Source of the DNA: Omnitrophica WOR_2 bacterium RBG_13_41_10
Lineage (GTDB): Bacteria > Omnitrophota > Gorgyraeia > Gygaellales > Profunditerraquicolaceae
Assembly: GCA_001805465.1 (NCBI GenBank)
Contig: MHGH01000013.1
Location: forward strand, 180,525 to 195,262
Reading direction: 5' to 3'
DNA length: 14,738 nucleotides
This document shows, piece by piece, positions 1 to 7,178 of the stretch; within the stretch, counting starts at the first letter, position 1; the number at the start of each line of letters is the position of its first letter. A program made the position numbers and the translations under genes. The notes below the pieces were generated by a model that was not told the DNA's origin, searched no databases, and was given only the letters and a program-made list of their open reading frames with translations.

Positions 1-404
1 GCTTCATCAATAATAATCACGGTATGTTTATTTCCCTCGGCGGTTTTATAAAGAATTTCGTTTAAGGCGCGCAATATATCTATTTTTCTGTCTTGGCGGG
101 AGGTCTCTATACCTAGCTGATAGACGATTTCGCTTAAAAGCTCTAATACCGGTATGGCAGGATTAACAATTAAGGCAACCTTATATTTATCTTCTTCCTG
201 CAATAATTTGCCCATTACTACCCTGCTGAGCAAAGTTTTGCCGCTACCGTATTCGCCTGAGAGCATGGCGCTACCCTTGCGCTCCTCTACCGCATACATC
301 AGGCGCATCAACGCTTCTTCGTGCTTACTGGAGCAGTAAAAAAAGCGCGGGTCAGGGGTATTCTCAAACGGCTTTTCAGTTAAACCCCAATAATTTTCGT
401 ACAC
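1..404 (-). CDS. ExeA/XrtA-locus-type AAA ATPase, copy 1 (partial, C-terminus beyond window edge)
   Basis: Only the first 134 residues are present; the frame runs off base 1. The start is GTG at 404-402, preceded by AGGAG at 415-411 with a 6-nt spacer. The protein opens VYENYWGLTEKPFENT, the same N-terminus as the intact neighbour at 457-1260. A Walker A motif GEYGSGKT lies at residues 50-57, and the edge cuts through Walker B (TVIIIDEA, 127-134). Roughly half the residues match the neighbour over this stretch, so the two are tandem paralogues. Family knowledge: ATPases of this kind (ExeA/GspA-like, and the ATPase of exosortase/PEP-CTERM exopolysaccharide loci) act at the inner membrane in secretion or polymer export. 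That function is inferred here. A promoter-like sequence sits in the 52-nt gap upstream. Confidence 0.88.
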   Translation of the reverse strand, partial: MYENYWGLTEKPFENTPDPRFFYCSSKHEEALMRLMYAVEERKGSAMLSGEYGSGKTLLSRVVMGKLLQEEDKYKVALIVNPAIPVLELLSEIVYQLGIETSRQDRKIDILRALNEILYKTAEGNKHTVIIIDE

Positions 405-410
405 CCGTCT

Positions 411-415
411 CTCCT
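411..415 (-). promoter_or_regulatory. Shine-Dalgarno site fixing the GTG start of ATPase copy 1
   Basis: AGGAG on the minus strand, 6 nt before the GTG at 404. It supports a GTG start, as does the N-terminus shared with the downstream-positioned paralogue. Confidence 0.7.
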
Positions 416-422
416 CTTTTAA

Positions 423-450
423 ACTATATCACCCTGGGTACCAAAGTCAA
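423..450 (-). promoter_or_regulatory. Putative sigma70-type promoter for ATPase copy 1
   Basis: On the minus strand TTGACT (450-445) and TATAGT (428-423) are separated by 16 nt. Each hexamer matches the consensus at five of six positions. Transcription would begin near 416, leaving a leader of about 12 nt that just holds the AGGAG site. It lies wholly in the gap between the two ATPase genes, so copy 1 may be transcribed independently of the long operon. This is a sequence match only; start-site mapping would be decisive. Confidence 0.5.
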
Positions 451-456
451 TGTTTT

Positions 457-1260
457 TTATCCTTCTAAGTCTTTTACCGTCTCTAAAATTATCTTTTCGT
501 CAATCATCTCGCTATGTAAGCCAAACCCTGTTAAAAGGGCCATATCGCAAATCTGATTAATGCGCCGCGGTATCCCCCCTGACTGCTCATAGATTAACTT
601 AAGGCTCCTATCGTCAAAAATTAACTTTCCAGCTCCGGCAACTTTTAAGCGATGGTTTATATACTCGTTTGTTTCAGTTTCTGACAATCCGCTTAAATGA
701 TATTTTATAGCTACCCTCTGGGCGAATTGCTTAATATTATTGATTTTCTCTTTTAATTCCGGTTGGCCCAAAAGAATTAAAGTAAGCAAGAATTTATTTT
801 TATACTGAAAATTTAATAAAAGGCGTAACTCTTCAAAAATGAGTTTATCTTCTATTAAGTGTGCTTCATCCACTATGACTACCGTTTGTTTGCCGTCGTC
901 CATATTATTATGCAGAAGCTCGCTTAAACGGTGTAATATATCGGTTTTTTGGGTAGGTAAGTTATCCTTTATGCCTAAGTCATAAAGGATTTCACGCAAA
1001 AGCTCAGCGCCGGAAAGCTGGGGATTAATTACAAAAGCAGTTTCGTATTTACCTTTGCTTAAAGAAGCCAGCACTGCTTGGGCAATCACGGTCTTACCGC
1101 AGCCGAATATACCAGTTAAGACTGCTGCCCCCTTTTGTTCAGAAATGGCGTAAGTGAGCCGGGTAAAGGCCTCTTCATGCTGGTGAGAATAATAAAGAAA
1201 CTTGGGATCCGCAGTATTCTCAAATGGTTTTTCGCTTAATCCCCAATATGCCTCATACAT
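457..1260 (-). CDS. ExeA/XrtA-locus-type AAA ATPase, copy 2
   Basis: Complete 267-residue AAA ATPase. Visible motifs: Walker A GIFGCGKT (50-57), Walker B TVVIVDEAH (126-134), sensor-1-like LLGQPEL (163-169), the QR pair at 181-182 where this family places an arginine finger, and sensor-2-like GGIPRRIN (228-235). It stops right after the AAA module: there is no C-terminal peptidoglycan-binding domain as in ExeA itself and no membrane segment. This length fits the ATPase subfamily linked to exosortase (PEP-CTERM) exopolysaccharide loci; I recognise that by size, motifs and context. ATG start at 1260 with no Shine-Dalgarno sequence; a TATAAT lies only 13-18 nt upstream. It follows the phosphoglycosyl transferase by 44 nt and is tandem with a paralogue. 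Role in polysaccharide export or secretin assembly is inference. Confidence 0.88.
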   Translation of the reverse strand: MYEAYWGLSEKPFENTADPKFLYYSHQHEEAFTRLTYAISEQKGAAVLTGIFGCGKTVIAQAVLASLSKGKYETAFVINPQLSGAELLREILYDLGIKDNLPTQKTDILHRLSELLHNNMDDGKQTVVIVDEAHLIEDKLIFEELRLLLNFQYKNKFLLTLILLGQPELKEKINNIKQFAQRVAIKYHLSGLSETETNEYINHRLKVAGAGKLIFDDRSLKLIYEQSGGIPRRINQICDMALLTGFGLHSEMIDEKIILETVKDLEG

Positions 1261-1273
1261 GATAAGTTATTAT

Positions 1274-1279
1274 ATTATA
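1274..1279 (-). promoter_or_regulatory. Perfect -10 hexamer (TATAAT) close to ATPase copy 2 start
   Basis: TATAAT on the minus strand inside the 44-nt AT-rich gap between the phosphoglycosyl transferase and ATPase copy 2. No convincing -35 box is seen 16-18 nt upstream. If used, transcription would begin about 6 nt before the ATG, giving a nearly leaderless message, which would agree with the absence of a Shine-Dalgarno sequence there. In such AT-rich DNA a chance match is quite possible. Confidence 0.3.
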
Positions 1280-1304
1280 AAATCAACGATAATAAAAATT
1301 ATTT

Positions 1305-1919
1305 TTATATGTCCCATTTGGTTTTCAGGGTTACTAAAAAAGACTTGGCAATTAATTTAATATCTAACCTGAAATTCATATTATTTATATACCATAAATC
1401 ATATTTGAATTTTTCCTCTGGGGCCAAGTTACGCGAAGCAAAAATTTGTGCCACACCAGTAAGGCCTGGCCTTACCTTAGATCTGATTTCAAAACCGGGA
1501 ATCTCAAAAATTGATCTTGTCTTAGATGAATTATTCAGTTCTCTTTCTTCTGGGCGTAACGCCCGCGGCCCTACAAAAGACATATCACCTTTTAAGATAT
1601 TGATAAGCTGCGGCAGTTCATCCATAGCCGTAACCCTTAAGATCTGACCTATGTTAGTATTACGGGGGTCATTCATCTTAGCCGAGATAGGACCTGAGTC
1701 TTTCTCTGCCTGTGGTATCATGGAACGAAATTTTATACTTTTAAAAATCTTGCCGTCCTTTCCTGCTCTTTCCTGAACGTAAAATATGGACCCCCTATCT
1801 TCTAGCCATACCGCAAAAGCAAAAATAACCCATAAGGGAAAAGAAAATATTAATCCGGTGCCGGATAAAAAAATATCAAAAGCTCTTTTTTGTGCTAAGT
1901 AATCTTTTAAAAAGTTCAT
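1305..1919 (-). CDS. Phosphoglycosyl transferase (bacterial sugar transferase, PglC/WbaP C-terminal type)
   Basis: A 204-residue monotopic initiating enzyme that would transfer a sugar-1-phosphate from a nucleotide sugar to undecaprenyl phosphate at the inner membrane, the first step of glycan assembly. Visible: KRAFD (11-15) before a hydrophobic stretch (about 17-38) containing a Pro at 28, as in the re-entrant membrane helix of the family; RAGKDGKIF (51-59); KFRSM (63-67); the catalytic Asp-Glu dyad in MDELPQ (D100, E101); GDMSFVGPRA (111-120); PGLTGVAQ (151-158, Val where Trp is common); and YDLWYI (173-178). The length is that of the minimal PglC-like form without WbaP's extra membrane helices. 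The first 44 nt overlap the end of the upstream WbuB-like glycosyltransferase, so translation is probably coupled. Sugar specificity cannot be read from the sequence. Confidence 0.95.
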   Translation of the reverse strand: MNFLKDYLAQKRAFDIFLSGTGLIFSFPLWVIFAFAVWLEDRGSIFYVQERAGKDGKIFKSIKFRSMIPQAEKDSGPISAKMNDPRNTNIGQILRVTAMDELPQLINILKGDMSFVGPRALRPEERELNNSSKTRSIFEIPGFEIRSKVRPGLTGVAQIFASRNLAPEEKFKYDLWYINNMNFRLDIKLIAKSFLVTLKTKWDI

Positions 1920-3117
1920 AATAAGCCTGGGCTCCTAAGTGACGGTCAAATAAAAATGCAGCATTTCCGGCATTCTCTCCCATTTTGATTCTTAAGTCTT
2001 TATTTTTATATAGGAGAGTAATCTTCTCTGCTAAGTCGCAGGGATCTTCCGGATTAGCAAGTAAGCCACTTTCAAACCTCTTAGTAATTTCTGCTACCTC
2101 ACTTTCCTCGTCCATACAGGCAATATATGGCCTTGCGCTAGCTAAGATTTTGTAAATTTTAGAGGGAACGCTGTATCCTGCCAGGCCCTTCTTAAGCAGT
2201 ATCAGGGAAATATCTGCGCTAGAAAACGCATAAGATAACATGTCTTTAAACTGGTTAGGGATAAATTTCACGTTTTCTAGGTGACGTCTCTTGGCAAGTT
2301 CAATAAGCCTATCTTTCATTATGCCCTCTCCAGTAAATACAAACAAAATATCTTTGTAATCTTTTAATAACTCTGCGCAATAAACTACAGTTTCCAAAAC
2401 GCTAGATGCCCCTATATTCCCAACATACATAACCACAAAGAAATCAGCAAGATTATGAAGAAGAGAAAACGGGTTTTTCTTAGAAGCAGGAAATATCTTT
2501 GAACAATCAGTCCAATTGGAAATTACAGAAACCTTATTCTCTTCTACCCTCTTTTCTATTATCCGTTTACGCATTATTTTACCCAATGCAATTATGTGGT
2601 TGGCTTTCTTTAGACAAAAACGATTAATACGGTCTAAGAAAAAATTAATGCTTTTGCTCTGATTACCCTCCAGCCCTTTAGCAGCTTCAGGAAATAAGTC
2701 TTGGACAGAAATAATAAACGGAATATTAAACCTTCGGGAAACCAATAATCCTATTAACCCAATGATAGGTGGGTCTGTCAAGGCAACGACTAAATCTGGT
2801 TTTGCTAATTTAAAAGAGGCGAAAAAAGACAAAATAAAGTAGGTTAAATAGTTAGAAATCCTTCCCAAAAAATATTTTTGGGAAAAACCTGTATTCTTTA
2901 CCCTAATAATCTCAATGCCACAAAATTGCTCCTTCTGAATTATCTTTCCACTAATGGCTCCAGAGGAATAAGGAATATAATGAGTCAAAGGCATCCCAGC
3001 AACTACACAAACCTGACAGTTATAATCTTTAACTAAATCTTCCGAAAGTTCAGCGAGGAGTTGACCGGTGGCACTGGTATCGGGATAAAAAGAACGGTTA
3101 AAAAAAACAATTCGCAT
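1876..3117 (-). CDS. GT4 glycosyltransferase, WbuB-like
   Basis: A 413-residue cytoplasmic GT-B glycosyltransferase. The N-terminal domain opens with a Rossmann strand and YPDTSATGQ (11-19); VQDLFPEAAKGL (138-149) and NWTD (201-204) mark the hinge side; the C-terminal donor domain has YVGNIG (231-236) and VPSKIYKILASARP (317-330). The usual EX7E pair is not seen: the position of the first Glu is taken by the VPSKxY segment, a variant I associate with WbuB-like GT4 proteins. Such enzymes often add an early sugar, commonly an aminodeoxyhexose, next to a PglC-type transferase, which matches the overlap with the downstream gene. Starts 1 nt after the carbamoyltransferase stop with no Shine-Dalgarno sequence, suggesting translational coupling. 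Actual donor and acceptor are unknown. Confidence 0.9.
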   Translation of the reverse strand: MRIVFFNRSFYPDTSATGQLLAELSEDLVKDYNCQVCVVAGMPLTHYIPYSSGAISGKIIQKEQFCGIEIIRVKNTGFSQKYFLGRISNYLTYFILSFFASFKLAKPDLVVALTDPPIIGLIGLLVSRRFNIPFIISVQDLFPEAAKGLEGNQSKSINFFLDRINRFCLKKANHIIALGKIMRKRIIEKRVEENKVSVISNWTDCSKIFPASKKNPFSLLHNLADFFVVMYVGNIGASSVLETVVYCAELLKDYKDILFVFTGEGIMKDRLIELAKRRHLENVKFIPNQFKDMLSYAFSSADISLILLKKGLAGYSVPSKIYKILASARPYIACMDEESEVAEITKRFESGLLANPEDPCDLAEKITLLYKNKDLRIKMGENAGNAAFLFDRHLGAQAYYELFKRLLSTKKSF

Positions 3118-3118
3118 T

Positions 3119-4867
3119 TTATTTATTAATTATAAAATTTTCTAATACTAACATATCCATCTTAGTGCGCAAAAAACAACCTAATGCTTCTTTGGGGCTA
3201 CAAACAATAGGTTCATTTTCATTAAAAGAAGTATTCAAAACTACAGGGATCCCGGTTATTTTTTCAAATTCTTTAATCAGCTGCCAGTAGAGAGGGTTAG
3301 TTTGATAATTTACAGATTGGATCCTTGCAGTGCCATCTATATGAATGACTGCAGGGATTAATTTTAATTTTTCCGGCTTTATTTTATAGGCAAAGAGCAT
3401 AAAAGGCGAAGGATAGGACTGTTGACAATATTCGCCTAATTTTTCTTCAAGCATAGAAGGCGCAAATGGCCTGAAAGGTTCTCTGTGTTTTATACGCAGG
3501 TTAAGCAGATCTTTTATTTCGGGCCTTCTAGGATCAACAACAATACTCCTGTTCCCCAATGCCCTTGGCCCCCACTCCATCCTTCCCTGAAACCACCCTA
3601 CCACCTTGCCATCTGCAATACATCCAGCTGTCCTTTGACAAAGTTCTTTTTTATCTTCTATTTTTATTATTTTACATCCCTGCCTCTCTAACTCTTGGCT
3701 CCTAGCTGCTAACTCATAGTTCAATTCTGCATAGTTAAATTGCGGCCCCCAATAAGCATGCTGCATCATAAACTCCCGGGGCTTATTTAATAGCTGATTC
3801 CAGATATAATATGCCGCGCCAACTGCCAAACCCGCATCCCCGCAGGCAGGCGGAATATATACCTCTTTAAAATGGGTTTCTTGAAAAATCTTTCCGTTAG
3901 CTACACAATTAAAAGCAACGCCTCCGGATAGGCTGAGCCTATTATCTCCTTTAGAATGATACTTCTCATAAAAACTATTTAGCAAGGTGAACAAAACCTC
4001 TTCTAATCTTTCCTGTAAAGATGCGGCGATATTTTTATGCCGGGTTTCTATCGGTTCTGATTCGTTGCGATGCGGCCCCAAACGTTTCTCTAAATATCCG
4101 GAATAAAGGGGTTGTAAAGCAGGGTAGCCATCTTCAAAATGCATATCTACTAATTTCTTGTGATATATAAAATAATCCAAGCCTAGTTTAAATCCTAAAT
4201 CAACTGTATTAAAAATGATTTTTTTAAATTCTTCCCGGTATTCAGGTTCACCATAAGCAGCCAGGCCCATTACTTTATATTCATCTCCATAATTAGGAAA
4301 ACCTAAGTATTGGGTAATAGCGGTATAATACAGCCCTAAGGAATGCGGAAAAGTAACCTCTCCTAATATTTGAATCTTATTGCCTTTTCCTATCCCCCAC
4401 ATAGTAGAAGCAAAATCACCCATGCCGTCCGCTGAAAAAAGAAGCGATTTTTCAAAAGGCGATACAAAAAAACTGGAAGCGAGATGAGAGCGATGGTGTT
4501 CTACGTTTATTATCTTTGCTTTTATCTGGCTCGGGTCTATACCTAAAATCTCTGCAAGCCTATTCTTGATGCCCTGCGTTTTCCTTAATGCTAAAAGCCT
4601 TCTTAATGCAAGCTTGGGAATCTTAATACCATAATAAATTTTTCTAAAGATTCTTACCTTTGGATTTCTCGGAACAGCTATATAATCTAAGTCTTTAATA
4701 GAAACTCTGGCTTCTTTTAAGCAACAACGTATTGCTTTACCAGGAAAACCTGCGGAATGTTTTATACGATTAAAACGTTCTTCCTCTGCTGCCGCAACAA
4801 GTTTACCATCCCTAATGATTGCTGCCGCAGCATCCCCATGATAAGCATTTATCCCTAGAATGATCAT
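3119..4867 (-). CDS. NodU/CmcH-family O-carbamoyltransferase
   Basis: A 582-residue enzyme of full family length that would use carbamoyl phosphate and ATP to carbamoylate a hydroxyl, here probably on a sugar of the surface glycan. N-terminal domain: GINAYHGDAAAA (5-16), EHHRSHLASS (123-132) with its conserved histidines, FSADGMGD (144-151), GDEYKVMGLAAYG (194-206), SGGVAFN (314-320) and GDAGLAVGAA (343-352). C-terminal (YrdC-like) part: WFQGRMEWGPRALGNRS (425-441), HREPFRPFAPS (461-471) and VVLNTSFNENEPIV (542-555). All motif blocks look intact. The ATG overlaps the stop of the upstream GT4 by the 4-nt ATGA junction. Family members modify Nod factors, cephamycin and other products; a glycan substrate is inferred from its place between glycosyltransferases. 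Confidence 0.95.
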   Translation of the reverse strand: MIILGINAYHGDAAAAIIRDGKLVAAAEEERFNRIKHSAGFPGKAIRCCLKEARVSIKDLDYIAVPRNPKVRIFRKIYYGIKIPKLALRRLLALRKTQGIKNRLAEILGIDPSQIKAKIINVEHHRSHLASSFFVSPFEKSLLFSADGMGDFASTMWGIGKGNKIQILGEVTFPHSLGLYYTAITQYLGFPNYGDEYKVMGLAAYGEPEYREEFKKIIFNTVDLGFKLGLDYFIYHKKLVDMHFEDGYPALQPLYSGYLEKRLGPHRNESEPIETRHKNIAASLQERLEEVLFTLLNSFYEKYHSKGDNRLSLSGGVAFNCVANGKIFQETHFKEVYIPPACGDAGLAVGAAYYIWNQLLNKPREFMMQHAYWGPQFNYAELNYELAARSQELERQGCKIIKIEDKKELCQRTAGCIADGKVVGWFQGRMEWGPRALGNRSIVVDPRRPEIKDLLNLRIKHREPFRPFAPSMLEEKLGEYCQQSYPSPFMLFAYKIKPEKLKLIPAVIHIDGTARIQSVNYQTNPLYWQLIKEFEKITGIPVVLNTSFNENEPIVCSPKEALGCFLRTKMDMLVLENFIINK

Positions 4868-6060
4868 TTTATTTTAAGTATCTCCTGATAAGCGGTTATC
4901 ATTTTATCCGCAACCTTATCTATATCATAATATTCTTCTGCCATTTTCCTGCCGTTAATAGATACCTCTTTTCTTAAGCCGGCGTTTTCTAAAAGCAACT
5001 TCATTGCCTGATACAGGCTTTGTGCATTTGGCTCTATCACAATGCCTGCTTTGTTGCATTCTATCTCTTTGTGAATACCTACTTTATCCGATATTATTAC
5101 CGGCACTCCACAGGCCATAGCTTCTACTATTGTCATCCCAAAGTTTTCAGAATATGACGGCAAAACAAAAATATCGCAAGCCTTATAAGCCTTTAGTTTA
5201 TCATTGCCGGTAAGCATTCCCGTAAAAGTTATATCAGTATCCAAATTCATCCCGCGCTCACGAACCCATCTTTTGATCTTTTGGCTATAGCTTTTCTGAT
5301 CTATCCCTACAATAAGCAGGTGTGCATCTTTTACGTCTTTACGCAACATCGCATAAGCTTGTACTAGTATATCTAATCCTTTTGTCCAAGTAAGCCTTCC
5401 TAAAAACAGGATTATTTTTTTATCTTTAAGAAGGGGCATTTCTGCCCTTAACGCGTGGCTATTAGCAAAGTTAGAAAATTCGCTTAATTCTATGCCATTG
5501 GGAATAACAATTGCCCGATTATTTAAATTCAAAAAAGAATGCGTTTTTTCTGCCTCATCTCTACTGGTATAATGAATAGCCGATGCCTCTTCTAAATATC
5601 TTTTTATCGCAAAATGGTAATACGGCCACTTTTTCCATATCTTTTTATAGAAGGTACGAGGATAAAACATACCGCTTGGCACAACGACATATGGCTTACC
5701 GTAAAGCCTGCTGTAATAAGCGGCGATGGTTGCTGGATAACTCCAGATATCGACAATATAAATCAATTCAAAGGCCGCTAAATTACTTTTTAAAGCCCGC
5801 GTTATGTGACGGGAAAACTGCCAGCCTACCGTACCCAGAAATTCAAATAATTTTATAAATCCGAAATAAGTGACCTTGACTCCTTCGATATCGAGTTCTT
5901 GATTTACCGCAACACTATCATCCAAACCCACATTAGTAGTATAAACAGTTACCTCAATACCCTTTTTAACCAAGGCCCTGTTCAAGTAATGCGTTGAAGA
6001 CACCGTCCCTCCGTATTGAAAATTCGGCCAATAATGAGGCATGACGCAGAGGATTTTCAT
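4864..6060 (-). CDS. GT4 glycosyltransferase
   Basis: A 398-residue GT-B enzyme beginning MKILCVMPHYWPNFQYGG. The frame stays open for ten more codons upstream, but the ATG at 6060 is preferred: it forms an ATGA overlap with the stop of the upstream gene and has AGAGG 7 nt before it. The acceptor domain has the Gly-rich loop QYGGTVSS (about 15-22). The donor domain has FLGRLTWTKGLDIL (about 219-232) and ENFGMTIVE, an intact EX7E pair (E305, E313), followed by AMACGVP. IPNGIELSEF (about 186-195) marks the domain hinge. These are the signs of a retaining GT4 transferase using a nucleotide-sugar donor. No membrane segments are seen. It is followed immediately by the carbamoyltransferase, so the sugar it adds is one candidate for carbamoylation (inference). 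Confidence 0.92.
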   Translation of the reverse strand: MKILCVMPHYWPNFQYGGTVSSTHYLNRALVKKGIEVTVYTTNVGLDDSVAVNQELDIEGVKVTYFGFIKLFEFLGTVGWQFSRHITRALKSNLAAFELIYIVDIWSYPATIAAYYSRLYGKPYVVVPSGMFYPRTFYKKIWKKWPYYHFAIKRYLEEASAIHYTSRDEAEKTHSFLNLNNRAIVIPNGIELSEFSNFANSHALRAEMPLLKDKKIILFLGRLTWTKGLDILVQAYAMLRKDVKDAHLLIVGIDQKSYSQKIKRWVRERGMNLDTDITFTGMLTGNDKLKAYKACDIFVLPSYSENFGMTIVEAMACGVPVIISDKVGIHKEIECNKAGIVIEPNAQSLYQAMKLLLENAGLRKEVSINGRKMAEEYYDIDKVADKMITAYQEILKIK

Positions 6061-7178
6061 GGCAACGCCTCTAGAACCCCCAGGGCACATCTCTGGGGTG
6101 AAAAATTCTGGATAATCTCATAAGATTTTTTCCCCATCAACTCGCGGTTACTATTTAAAGCTTTTTTTAGAGTTTCCATCAGTTCCTCTATATTTCCCTT
6201 CTCGTAAGTATATCCGTTTTCTCCGTTAATGATTAAATCACCTGCCGCCCCTGCTACACTCGAGGAGATAACCGGCAATTTAGAAGCCATGGCTTCGTTT
6301 AAAACCAATCCCCATCGATCGGTATGGGTAGGCAGGATAAAAATATCTGCTACAGCGTAATAGCGAGGAAGAGTCTCCTGATGCACAAACCCTTCGAAGA
6401 ACACGTTTTTTATTTGATTGTCCCGACAAAAATTCCTGTATCGCTTTTCTCCTTCGCCGTTTCCTATAAGTACTAAACCCAGGTGGGGCTGTTCCTTAGA
6501 AAGTATCTGGAAGGCTTTTAAGAGATCTGAAATTCCCTTTTGGTCAATCAGGTGACCTACGTATAGAAAGACTTTTTTGGGATAACCCTTGGATTGTCTA
6601 AATTGTTCTTGGTCCTCTCTATATTTATCGGATGCTTGGGTAAAATAATCGTTATCTACGGCGTTGGGAGCCAAATGTATTTTCTTAGGCTCCGCCCCCA
6701 ACAAAATAAGATATTCAAAAGAAGCCTTACCCGGAACTATATAGCCTGCGCAGTTTCTTACGAACCAGCGTTTATAGGCTTCTATCATTGGGTGATTGTA
6801 ACGCTCGTCGTATCGAGTGCTTTCGCACCACAAAATGAGCGGCTTTCTGAATAACCTGGTATAGGCTATGGTAAAAAAAGAACTGGGTTGATAATAGCCA
6901 CTAACGATTACGGTGTCTGCAGAATATTTTATGAGCTTATAAAAAATTGTGGGATTGAAAAAATATGGCGTTGACCCTTTCTTTTGAAAGAGGATGTTCG
7001 GCAATACTTCATAGCGAAATTTTATTCTTTCCTTATAAATCTTCCATCGCTGCCTCTTTTCTGTCTTACCCAAAAAAAGGACTAGAAATTGCTCTTTCAA
7101 ATTTTGCGCTATCTCATTAAAAACAGGTATCCTATATGGAGATATAGTTTCGGTTAAAATTATAACTTTTATTTGCAT
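6057..7178 (-). CDS. GT4 glycosyltransferase with Asp in the first EX7E position
   Basis: A 373-residue GT-B protein. It opens MQIKVIILTETISPYRIPVF; the N-terminal domain ends near the hinge motif PNAVDNDYF (171-179). The donor domain contains YVGHLIDQKG (206-215), LIGNGEGEK (237-245) and DRWGLVLNEAMA (287-298). At the EX7E site the first acidic residue is Asp287 rather than Glu, paired with Glu295; related proteins often carry ExWGLVxNE here, so this is a conservative change and activity is likely retained. The start overlaps the upstream membrane protein by 10 nt and the stop overlaps the next GT4 by ATGA. Donor and acceptor cannot be deduced. Confidence 0.9.
   Translation of the reverse strand: MQIKVIILTETISPYRIPVFNEIAQNLKEQFLVLFLGKTEKRQRWKIYKERIKFRYEVLPNILFQKKGSTPYFFNPTIFYKLIKYSADTVIVSGYYQPSSFFTIAYTRLFRKPLILWCESTRYDERYNHPMIEAYKRWFVRNCAGYIVPGKASFEYLILLGAEPKKIHLAPNAVDNDYFTQASDKYREDQEQFRQSKGYPKKVFLYVGHLIDQKGISDLLKAFQILSKEQPHLGLVLIGNGEGEKRYRNFCRDNQIKNVFFEGFVHQETLPRYYAVADIFILPTHTDRWGLVLNEAMASKLPVISSSVAGAAGDLIINGENGYTYEKGNIEELMETLKKALNSNRELMGKKSYEIIQNFSPQRCALGVLEALP
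6068..6072 (-). promoter_or_regulatory. Shine-Dalgarno site deciding the GT4 start at 6060
   Basis: AGAGG on the minus strand, 7 nt before the ATG at 6060 and inside the last codons of the preceding gene. It argues against the longer reading that would begin at 6090. Confidence 0.6.

Noticed and set aside
1876..3117. Loss of the EX7E first Glu as a sign that the WbuB-like enzyme is inactive
   Set aside because: The VPSKxY variant at this site is usual in this GT4 subgroup; all other segments are present and the frame is intact.
6061..6090. Ten-residue N-terminal extension of the GT4 gene (start at 6090)
   Set aside because: It precedes the conserved first beta strand, overlaps the upstream gene by 34 nt, and the ATG at 6060 has both an ATGA junction and AGAGG.
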